The position numbers and the translations under genes are program-made. Source: Miniphocaeibacter halophilus (GTDB lineage: Bacteria; Bacillota; Clostridia; Tissierellales; Peptoniphilaceae). Taken from it: DNA of 64,000 nucleotides. The stretch covers positions 777,868-841,867 of the forward strand of contig NZ_CP066744.1 of NCBI RefSeq assembly GCF_016458825.1. Reading direction: 5' to 3'. Shown here one piece after another: positions 19,881-27,337 of the stretch (within the stretch, counting starts at the first letter, position 1; each line of letters opens with the position of its first letter). The notes beneath the pieces were generated by a model. It did not search any database. It was not told the DNA's origin and worked only from the letters and a program-made list of their open reading frames with translations.

Positions 19881-21167
19881 ATGCGATTAGAATTAGGCAA
19901 AATTTTTATTAAGGATATACAATTTGCTGATTCATCAAAAATCGAAAATGGCATTCTTTATGTTAATAAGGAAGAATTATTAGAAGCCATTGGCGGAGAC
20001 GAGCATATTAAATCTATTGATTTTGATATTGCTAAACCTGGTGAAAGTATTAGAATTACCCCAGTTAAAGACGTTATTGAACCAAGGGTTAAAGTTGAAG
20101 GACCTGGACAAATATTTCCTGGTATCTTAAACAAAGTTGACACTGTTGGTCAAGGAAAAACCTATGCATTAAAAGGAATGGCTGTTGTTACAACTGGAAA
20201 AATAGTTGGTTTCCAAGAAGGTATTATAGACATGGTTGGAGAAGGTGCTAAATATACTCCTTTCTCACAATTAAATAACTTAGTTGTTATTTGCGAACCT
20301 GTTGATGGATTAAAACAACATGACCATGAAAAAGCAGTTAGAATGATCGGTTTCAAAGCAGCTGCTTATATTGGAGAATTAGCTAGAGAATTAACTCCTG
20401 AAGAAACAACTGTTTATGAAACAAAACCATTGTTAGACCAATTACAAGAATACCCTGATTTACCAAAAGTAGCTTATGTTTATATGTTACAAACTCAAGG
20501 TTTACTTCATGACACATATGTATATGGTGTAGACGCTAAACAAATAGTACCTACTATCCTATACCCTACTGAAGTAATGGATGGAGCTATTGTAAGTGGT
20601 AACTGTGTATCTGCTTGTGATAAGAACCCAACATACGTTCATTTAAACAACGGTATAATTGAAGATCTATATGCAAGACATGGTAAGGACTACAACTTTG
20701 TAGGAGTAGTAATTACAAATGAAAATGTATATTTAATGGATAAGGAAAGATCTTCAAATTGGACTTCTAAATTAGTTGAATACCTTGGAGTAGATGCTGT
20801 AATAATCTCTCAAGAAGGATTTGGAAACCCAGATACAGATTTAATAATGAACTGTAAGAAAATAGAAGAAAAAGGTATAAAGACAGTTATAGTAACTGAC
20901 GAATATGCTGGACAAAACGGAGCTTCTCAATCATTAGCAGACGCTGATGAAAAAGCTGATGCCGTAGTAACAGCTGGTAACGCAAACCAAATAGTAGTAT
21001 TACCAAAGTTAGATAAGATTATTGGTCATATAGAAGTAGTAGATGTAATTGCTGGTGGTGCTCAAGGTTCCCTTAGAGAAGACGGAACTATTGAAGTGGA
21101 AATCCAAGCAATAACAGGTGCTACAAATGAAACAGGATACCATTATTTAACAGCAAAAACTTATTAA
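19881..21167 (+). CDS. grdE: glycine reductase component B, proprotein GrdE
   Basis: Precursor of the two small subunits of the substrate-specific component B. In this family the proprotein cleaves itself between Asn and Cys, turning the Cys into a pyruvoyl group that binds the amino group of glycine. Here the site is SGNCVSACD with Asn241-Cys242. The 428 residues match the family. The start ATG follows CGGAGGTG. It works with GrdB and delivers the selenium-bound carboxymethyl group to GrdA. Confidence 0.95.
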   Translation: MRLELGKIFIKDIQFADSSKIENGILYVNKEELLEAIGGDEHIKSIDFDIAKPGESIRITPVKDVIEPRVKVEGPGQIFPGILNKVDTVGQGKTYALKGMAVVTTGKIVGFQEGIIDMVGEGAKYTPFSQLNNLVVICEPVDGLKQHDHEKAVRMIGFKAAAYIGELARELTPEETTVYETKPLLDQLQEYPDLPKVAYVYMLQTQGLLHDTYVYGVDAKQIVPTILYPTEVMDGAIVSGNCVSACDKNPTYVHLNNGIIEDLYARHGKDYNFVGVVITNENVYLMDKERSSNWTSKLVEYLGVDAVIISQEGFGNPDTDLIMNCKKIEEKGIKTVIVTDEYAGQNGASQSLADADEKADAVVTAGNANQIVVLPKLDKIIGHIEVVDVIAGGAQGSLREDGTIEVEIQAITGATNETGYHYLTAKTY

Positions 21168-21194
21168 TAAATATTAAAAATTTAGGAGGATATC

Positions 21195-21665
21195 ATGAGT
21201 TTATTAGAAAATAAAAAATTAATCATAATAGGCGACCGTGATGGAATACCTGCTCCTGCAATAGAAGAATGTGTTAACACAGTTCCTAATACAGAAGTAG
21301 TTTTCTCATCAACTGAATGTTTTGTCTGAACTAGCGCTGGCGCTATGGACTTAGAAAATCAAAAGAGAGTTAAGGATGCATCTGACAAATATGGTGCAGA
21401 AAATCTTGTGGTTTTACTAGGTGCAGCAGAAGCCGAAGCTGCAGGTCTTGCAGCTGAAACAGTTACGTTAGGAGACCCAACATTTGCTGGTCCTTTAGCT
21501 GGAGTTGCGTTAGGTTTAGCGGTATATCATGTAGTTGAACCTGAAGTAAAAGAATTATTTGATGCAACTGTTTATGATGAACAAATCGGTATGATGGAAA
21601 TGGTTCTAGACGTTGACGAAATTGCTGAAGAAATGAATGACATTAGAGAAGAAGCAAATAACTAA
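21195..21665 (+). CDS. grdA: glycine reductase selenoprotein A
   Basis: Small electron-transferring selenoprotein that takes the carboxymethyl group from component B and yields a selenoether for component C. The ATG at 21195 follows AGGAGG. The frame is open except for one TGA at 21327-21329, in the diagnostic context CFV-U-TSAGAMD, so TGA encodes Sec45. The full product is 156 residues, the normal length. A conventional reading would lose the first 50 residues. Cys42 and Sec45 form the redox pair. Confidence 0.96.
21332..21345 (+). promoter_or_regulatory. candidate bacterial SECIS hairpin of grdA
   Basis: Two bases after the Sec codon, TAGCG pairs with CGCTA around the loop CTGG. A short stem-loop with a G in the loop close behind UGA is what SelB recognises. 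The fold is by eye only. Confidence 0.5.
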
Positions 21666-21697
21666 TATTTAAATTTCTTATTTAGGAGGATAGATAA

Positions 21698-23008
21698 ATG
21701 GCGAATAAAAAAGTCGTGCACTATATTAACCAGTTTTTCGCTGGAATTGGTGGAGAAGAAAAAGCCGACACTAAGCCTTTCATTGCTGAAGAATTACCTC
21801 CAGTAAGTAAACAATTAGAATCTAAACTAGGTGAAGGTTTCGAAGTTGTTGCTACTGTTGTATGTGGAGATAGTTATTTTAACGAAAATATAGAGTCAGC
21901 AAGTAAAGAAGTTTTAGAAATGATAAAAAGTTTCAACCCTGATCTTTTTATCGCTGGTCCAGCTTTTAATGCCGGTCGTTACGGAGTTGCAGCTGGAACA
22001 ATTACAAAATTAGTAGAAGACGAATTAAATATTCCAGCAATTACAGGAATGTATGTTGAAAATCCTGGTGCTGATATGTTTAAGAAGGATCTTTTCATAA
22101 TAGAAACTGCTAATTCAGCAGCTGGTATGAGAAAAGCTCTACCTAAAATGGCTAAATTAGGAAAGAAATTAGCTTTAGGAGAAGAAATTCTTGGACCTAA
22201 GGAAGAAAGCTATATTGAAAGAGGAATCAGAGTAAACTACTTTAGTGATGTACGTGGTTCTGAAAGAGCTGTAAATATGCTTGTTAAGAAAATTAAAGGC
22301 GAAGATTACGAAACAGAATACCCTATGCCTACTTTCGATAGAGTTGAACCAAGTCCTGAAATTGCTGATCTGTCAAATATTACAATAGCTTTAGTTACTT
22401 CAGGTGGTATAGTACCTTTTGGTAACCCAGACAGAATTGAATCTTCTTCTGCTTCAAAATATGGAGAATATTCTATAGCTGGCATAGATGATTTAAAAGA
22501 AGGCGAATTCGAAACTGCACACGGTGGACATGACCCTGTATATGCTAACGAGGATCCAGATAGAGTTTTACCTGTAGATGTTTTAAGAGATTTAGAAAAA
22601 GAAGGTAAAATTGGAAAATTATATGACTACTTCTATTCAACTGTAGGTAATGGAACAGCTGTAGCTAGTGCTAAAGCATACGCACATGAAATAGGAGAAA
22701 AACTTGCTGCTGATAACGTAGATGCCGTTATATTGACTTCAACGTGAGGTACCTGTACACGTTGCGGTGCAACAATGGTAAAAGAAATTGAAGCAACAGG
22801 TATTCCAGTAGTACACATTTGTACAGTAGTACCTATTTCATTAACAGTAGGAGCTAATAGAATTGTACCTGCTGTTGCTATCCCTCATCCATTAGGAAAT
22901 CCTGCTTTGGATTTTGATGAGGAAAAAGCTTTAAGAAGAAAATTAGTTGAAAAAGCTTTAAAAGCTTTACAAACTAAAGTTGAAGATCAAACAGTTTTTG
23001 AAGGTTAA
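21698..23008 (+). CDS. grdB: glycine reductase component B selenoprotein GrdB
   Basis: Large selenoprotein subunit of component B that attacks the carbon of the glycine Schiff base. The ATG at 21698 follows TTAGGAGG. An in-frame TGA at 22745-22747 lies in TST-U-GTCTRCGATM, the family's UxxCxxC motif, giving Sec350; reading continues to 23008 for 436 residues, the normal length. The gene follows grdA by about 30 bases. Confidence 0.96.
22761..22773 (+). promoter_or_regulatory. candidate bacterial SECIS hairpin of grdB
   Basis: GTTGC pairs with GCAAC around the loop GGT, about 14 bases after the UGA codon. Position, loop size and loop guanines fit a bacterial SECIS. Confidence 0.55.
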
Positions 23009-23017
23009 TAAAAAATA

Positions 23018-23047
23018 TTATGGATTCTGCATAGGCAGAATCCATAA
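23018..23047 (+). other. perfect hairpin between grdB and grdC
   Basis: Thirteen perfect base pairs (23018-23030 with 23035-23047) around a four-base loop in the 55-base gap between grdB and grdC. No T run follows, so it does not look like an intrinsic terminator. It may be an RNA processing or stability element that sets the relative levels of the upstream and downstream genes. Confidence 0.7.
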
Positions 23048-23063
23048 TTGAATGGAGGTAAAT

Positions 23064-24596
23064 ATGTCGTTTCCTGTAATTAAAAACGCTGGATATGTAT
23101 TAGTTCATACTCCAGACATGATTATTCAAAATGGTTCTACAACTTCAACAGAAAGAGTTGTAAATCCGGATTCTGATTTTTTAAAAGAAGTAGGTAAGCA
23201 TATAAGAACCTACGAAGAAGTAGTAAATTATTTACCAAATCAGGTATATATTGGTAACTTAAGACCTGAAGAACTAAATAATTATGAATTACCTTGGCAT
23301 GATAAAGAATTTAAAGGACAAAGAAAAGGTAAGTTTGGCGAAATAACTCCTCAAGATGAGTTTATTGCTGTAATGAAAATATGTGACTCCTTTGAATTAG
23401 TAGAGTTAACTGAAGAGTTTATTAATGAAATAAAACCTAAAATTGAAGAAAATTATCCTGAACTTATAGATGCTTTTAATAAAATAAAACCATATGACGT
23501 AGAAGCAGACAAACATCTATTAGATGAAGAAAAAGCTGAAGGATTATATAATGATGGCAAATTAGTAGGAATTGTAAAAGCCGCTCACGATGTTGACGTT
23601 AACTTAAATGCTCATACTATGTTTGAAAACCTAGTTGTTAAAGCATCAGGAGTATTAGCAACAATTGCCCTATTAAGAAATACATCTGTTAATAAAGATG
23701 AAATAGACTATGTTGTAGAATGTTCCGAAGAAGCTTGTGGAGATATTAACCAAAGAGGTGGCGGTAACTTTGCTAAAGCCATTGCTGAAGTTGCTCAATT
23801 AACTAACGCTTCCGGCTCTGACACTAGAGGATTCTGTGCTGCCCCTATCCATTCTTTAATAGAAGCAGCTGCTTTAGTTAAAGCAGGAGTATATAAAAAT
23901 GTATTAGTTGTAGCTGGTGGATCTACTGCTAAATTAGGAATGAATGCAAAGGATCACGTTAAAAAAGGTCATCCTGTTTTAGAAGATGTTCTAGGAACTT
24001 TTGCAATACTAGTTTCAGAAAATGATGGTGTTAGCCCTATATTTAGAACAGATTTAACAGGAAAACACAATGTTGGTACAGGCTCTTCCCCACAAGCAGT
24101 AATGACTTCATTAATTACAACAGGACTAGATAGAGCAAACTTAAAAATTACAGACGTTGATACCTATTCTGTAGAAATGCAAAATCCGGACATTACCGTT
24201 CCTGCAGGCGCTGGTAATGTACCAGAAGCAAACTATAAAATGATTGCAGCATTAGCAGTAAAACGTGGAGATATTGAAAGAGCTCAATTAAAGAGTTTAA
24301 TCGAAGAAAAAGGATTACCAGGCTGGGCTCCTACACAAGGACACATCCCTTCTGGAGTACCTTATATAGGATATATGATAGATGACCTTACTTCTGGTGA
24401 TAAAAATAGAGTAATGTTCGTTGGAAAAGGTAGTTTATTCCTTGGTAGAATGACTAATTTATTCGATGGTGTATCTTTTATATGTGAAAGAAATACTGGA
24501 GAAGAATCAGATGACCAAGGTATATCTAAAGAAGAAATTAAAAAAATAATTGGTGAGTCCTTAAGAGAATTAGCATCAAATATGCTACAAGAATAG
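23064..24596 (+). CDS. grdC: glycine reductase component C, beta subunit GrdC
   Basis: Subunit of the acetyl-phosphate-forming component C, with a ketoacyl-synthase III-like fold. The 510-residue product contains VECSEEACGD, GGGNFAKAIAE and VLVVAGGSTAKLGMN, typical of the family. I chose the ATG at 23064, preceded by TGGAGGTAA; the ATG at 23052 overlaps that ribosome binding site. It acts with GrdD, whose gene starts ten bases after this stop. Confidence 0.95.
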   Translation: MSFPVIKNAGYVLVHTPDMIIQNGSTTSTERVVNPDSDFLKEVGKHIRTYEEVVNYLPNQVYIGNLRPEELNNYELPWHDKEFKGQRKGKFGEITPQDEFIAVMKICDSFELVELTEEFINEIKPKIEENYPELIDAFNKIKPYDVEADKHLLDEEKAEGLYNDGKLVGIVKAAHDVDVNLNAHTMFENLVVKASGVLATIALLRNTSVNKDEIDYVVECSEEACGDINQRGGGNFAKAIAEVAQLTNASGSDTRGFCAAPIHSLIEAAALVKAGVYKNVLVVAGGSTAKLGMNAKDHVKKGHPVLEDVLGTFAILVSENDGVSPIFRTDLTGKHNVGTGSSPQAVMTSLITTGLDRANLKITDVDTYSVEMQNPDITVPAGAGNVPEANYKMIAALAVKRGDIERAQLKSLIEEKGLPGWAPTQGHIPSGVPYIGYMIDDLTSGDKNRVMFVGKGSLFLGRMTNLFDGVSFICERNTGEESDDQGISKEEIKKIIGESLRELASNMLQE

Positions 24597-24606
24597 AGGT
24601 GATAAT

Positions 24607-25746
24607 ATGTCAAAAAATATTATTGCAGAAGCCTTATTAGAAATAGCTGATGGTATAGAAAGTGGCTCATTTGCTAAAAAACCTAAAATTGGTTTAACCA
24701 TATTAGGTAGTGAACATGGTCTAACCAATATGCTTGAAGCAGCTAATTTAGCTAAATCAATTAACTATGAAATAATCCTTATTGGTCCAAAAGTAGAAAC
24801 AGAATTTGAATTAGTAGAAGTATCTACAGAAGAAGAAGCCCATAATAAAATGGAAGAACTTTTAGATTCAAAATATATAGACGCTTGTGTTACAATGCAC
24901 TACAGCTTCCCTATTGGCGTTTCTACAATTGGTAGAGTAATAACTCCTGGAGTAGGCAAAGAAATGCTTATAGCGACAACTACAGGCACTAGTTCAACTA
25001 ATAGAGTTGAAGGTATGGTTAAAAATACCATTGCTGGTATTTCTGTAGCAAAAGCATTAGGTCGTGAAAATCCAACAGTAGGAATATTAAATGTTGATGG
25101 TGCAAAACAAGTAGAAAAAGCTTTAAACAACTTAAAATCAAATGGATATAAATTTGAGTATGGCGAATCCGCAAGAAGTGACGGAGGAGCAGTACTACGT
25201 GGCAATGATTTATTACAAGGAGTTCCTGATGTATGTGTAACGGATTCATTAACAGGAAATATATTAATGAAAATGTTCTCTGCATTTACAACAGGCGGTA
25301 GTTACGAATCCCTAGGCTATGGATATGGTCCCGGCATAGGTGAAGGCTACGATAGAACTATAATGATTATTTCAAGAGCATCCGGTGCCCCTGTAATAGC
25401 AAATGCCATAAAATACGCTTTTGAATTGGTAATTGGAAATATTAAAACAATTGCTGAAAAGGAATATAAGGAAGTAAATTCTCATAAATTTAAAGAAGTT
25501 TTAGAATCATTAACTGCTAAAAAAGTTGTTGAGGACAGTGCGGATGTGAAAGCTCCTCCACAAGAAATAGTTACAGGTTCTATAACCGGTATCGATATAT
25601 TAGATTTAGAAGATGCAGTAACAGCACTTTGGAAAAATAATATATATGCCGAAAGTGGAATGGGATGTACAGGTCCTATTGTAATGGTCAACGAGAAAAA
25701 TGTAGATAAGGCTACCGATATCTTAAAGACCGAAGATTTCTTATAA
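24607..25746 (+). CDS. grdD: glycine reductase component C, alpha subunit GrdD
   Basis: Subunit of component C related to phosphate acyltransferase PlsX. It carries the thioester-forming cysteine in ESGMGCTGPIV (Cys354) on which the acetyl group is released as acetyl phosphate. The 379 residues match the family. It is the last gene of the operon, starting after AGAGGTGAT and followed by a terminator. Confidence 0.95.
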   Translation: MSKNIIAEALLEIADGIESGSFAKKPKIGLTILGSEHGLTNMLEAANLAKSINYEIILIGPKVETEFELVEVSTEEEAHNKMEELLDSKYIDACVTMHYSFPIGVSTIGRVITPGVGKEMLIATTTGTSSTNRVEGMVKNTIAGISVAKALGRENPTVGILNVDGAKQVEKALNNLKSNGYKFEYGESARSDGGAVLRGNDLLQGVPDVCVTDSLTGNILMKMFSAFTTGGSYESLGYGYGPGIGEGYDRTIMIISRASGAPVIANAIKYAFELVIGNIKTIAEKEYKEVNSHKFKEVLESLTAKKVVEDSADVKAPPQEIVTGSITGIDILDLEDAVTALWKNNIYAESGMGCTGPIVMVNEKNVDKATDILKTEDFL

Positions 25747-25800
25747 AAAATATAAACAAAAAACAAAAATCCAAACAATTCATTAAAATACCTCAATAAC

Positions 25801-25836
25801 AAACCCTGGATGAAAAATAGTCTAGGGTTTTATTTT
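25801..25836 (+). terminator. terminator of the glycine reductase operon
   Basis: Stem AAACCCTGGA / TCTAGGGTTT (one G-U pair) with a ten-base loop and a trailing T-rich stretch. Confidence 0.8.
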
Positions 25837-25846
25837 GCCAAAATAA

Positions 25847-25876
25847 ATTTACATTCTACTATAGTTCCATTAAAAC
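25847..25876 (-). repeat. solitary degenerate CRISPR repeat
   Basis: Thirty bases matching the array repeat of 27338-29331 at all but two positions: ACTATAGTTCC here against ACTGTAGTTCT in the array. It lies about 1.5 kb to the left of the array, beyond its old (trailer) end, and directly after the grd terminator. No second repeat is found at normal spacing. It is probably the fossil end of a once longer or separate array. Confidence 0.85.
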
Positions 25877-26022
25877 AGAGCATATCATTTTAAAACCTAC
25901 GTTTTTAGTTGCAAAGTATCTGATTTACGATATTTACCTAAATATTTTAAATTAACAAAGTCGATATTTTTCGGTTGTTTTCGGACTCTTTTTTGACGGA
26001 ATTAAAATTGCCTGAATACTAA

Positions 26023-26136
26023 GTACAGTTTAACAGCTGGATTTTTTATTTACCAGAACATTTAATATCCAAAAAAAGAATGGAAGAAATTAAATTACCA
26101 CCATTAATATCTAATTTAAAATTTAAAAAACCTTAA
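26023..26136 (+). pseudogene. unidentified C-terminal coding remnant
   Basis: An open stretch ending in a stop at 26134-26136, without a start codon or ribosome binding site, reads WIFYLPEHLISKKRMEEIK and then LPPLISNLKFKKP. The composition is protein-like. The same frame upstream is interrupted by a stop at 26020. I do not recognise the family. It may be debris of the genes once linked to the CRISPR locus, but nothing in the sequence proves that. Confidence 0.3.
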
Positions 26137-26208
26137 ACACTCCCCTTTCCAATAATCTTATTATATATAAATTTTCTACTGTACTTTCGAATTTCTTGAA
26201 AATTTTTT

Positions 26209-26687
26209 TTATACTATATTTTTATTTCTTAAAATGACATTGTGTAAATTCTCACTGGTGATATTCCTTAAAATTTTTAAAAACTTGTTTTTTAAGATTA
26301 TTCCATAATCTTGTTGTGCTATTTTAGCATATAACATAGGAGTATCATAAGTAGTAATAATAAAAGCAGATTTATTTTTAATGACTATCGGGAAAATCTT
26401 CCTGTAACTATAGGCAAATTCATTAATAAATATTCTATCTATATATCCTTTTGAAATAGCTGGCATACCACTTACTATAGTGATTATAAAAACAGATAAT
26501 TCACCATAAAATATCATCTTCATACTTTTTAGTTTCTAAATCTTTATCCAAGTTTCTACGTTTTTTATTTTCATCAAAATATAATATAGGGTCAGACTCT
26601 TCTTTCTATAAATCAAAAATTTTTACATTATAGTTGGATTTTAAACTATTTTCCACAGAATAAAAATTGCGCTATTAAAACCTTCAT
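26209..26687 (-). pseudogene. decayed flavodoxin-fold NAD(P)H oxidoreductase
   Basis: The minus strand contains the pieces of an NAD(P)H:quinone oxidoreductase (Flavodoxin_2/MdaB-KefF type) in three frames. MKVLIA starts at 26687; then NSLKSNYNVKIFDL runs into a TAG where family members have a tyrosine; then KEESDPILYFDENKKRRN and LETKKYEDDILW; and after a frame change SGMPAISKGYIDRIF, which fits the family's FMN-binding region, on to YAKIAQQDYGIILKN. At least one nonsense codon and two frameshifts disable it. A broken regulator-like remnant lies divergently next to it. Confidence 0.65.
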
Positions 26688-26719
26688 ATTATTCCCCAGC
26701 TTTTAAGATTTCAAATAAT

Positions 26720-26839
26720 AGCGAATTAAATATTTGTCTGATCGAATTTAGATATATTATTTATTAAAATCTAGATACTATTAAAAAATTAAAAGCTTTG
26801 ATTGAAGAAAGAATAAAAGAGTTCAAGAGAGATGTTTAG
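26720..26839 (+). pseudogene. remnant of a transcription regulator C-terminus
   Basis: Reads LNICLIEFRYIIY, a stop, then NLDTIKKLKALIEERIKEF and a final stop at 26837-26839. The charged helical end resembles the dimerisation helix of MerR-type regulators. It is divergent from the decayed oxidoreductase, an arrangement common for such regulator-target pairs. The assignment is weak. Confidence 0.3.
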
Positions 26840-26985
26840 TCTTCTCCCTTAGTCTAGGAGGATAAATAAATCCCCTATTTTATTGCTACAAACATTGAAA
26901 TCAAGCCAATCCTTCCAAAATGGACCTACAAGGCGATTTTTTGGGAAGTAAGTAGTAAACTATGGCTTAATTTAGTTGTTTACAT

Positions 26986-27013
26986 AAAAAAAGAGGTGGA
27001 AATTAATCCACCT
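26986..27013 (-). terminator. terminator of the small repeat-protein gene
   Basis: Read leftward, AGGTGGA pairs with TCCACCT around a six-base loop and is followed by a seven-base T run. It lies about 30 bases after the stop of the 55-residue ORF, confirming leftward transcription. Confidence 0.78.
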
Positions 27014-27040
27014 TTACGCTAACTAGAATAGGACTTTATT

Positions 27041-27208
27041 TTATTTTTTTATGTCCTTAGCTTTATCTTTTATTTCTTCTCCTACTTCTTTTGCCTTGTC
27101 TTTTACTTTTTCCCCGGCATCCTTTACTTTTTCTCCAGCATCTTTCGCCTTATCTTTTACTTCTTCTCCTATATCTTTTGCTTTGTCCTTAATATCTTTT
27201 GTATCCAT
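27041..27208 (-). CDS. 55-residue amphipathic 11-mer repeat protein (LEA-like)
   Basis: A small, highly charged protein built of repeats of the type KDKAKDIGEEV, KDAGEKV and KDKAKEVGEEI. The pattern, rich in Lys, Glu, Asp and Ala with a glycine in each unit, is that of LEA-like or YtxH-like stress proteins that form amphipathic helices. A clear AAGGAGG sits before the ATG at 27208 and a terminator follows, so it looks expressed. There is no signal peptide. Such proteins are associated with membrane or desiccation/osmotic stress protection in other bacteria; the role here is inferred only by composition. It is an intact gene in an otherwise decayed stretch. Confidence 0.7.
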   Translation of the reverse strand: MDTKDIKDKAKDIGEEVKDKAKDAGEKVKDAGEKVKDKAKEVGEEIKDKAKDIKK

Positions 27209-27337
27209 AAAATCCTCCTTATTTGATATTATTATTCCAATTTATATTATACCCAATATTTTCTATTATAAATTCAATAACTAATATTTGTATTTTTATT
27301 TAGACGCAAAAAAACTTTTATAAATAATAGAAAACAT

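Noticed and set aside
26500..26687. Stops in the oxidoreductase as recoding sites
   Set aside because: One is TAG and the others need frame changes as well; there is no SECIS-like hairpin or known selenoprotein context. Decay explains it better.
27051..27284. Plus-strand open frame rich in Ser, Phe and Ala
   Set aside because: It is the shadow of the minus-strand repeat protein at 27041-27208, which has the ribosome binding site and terminator.
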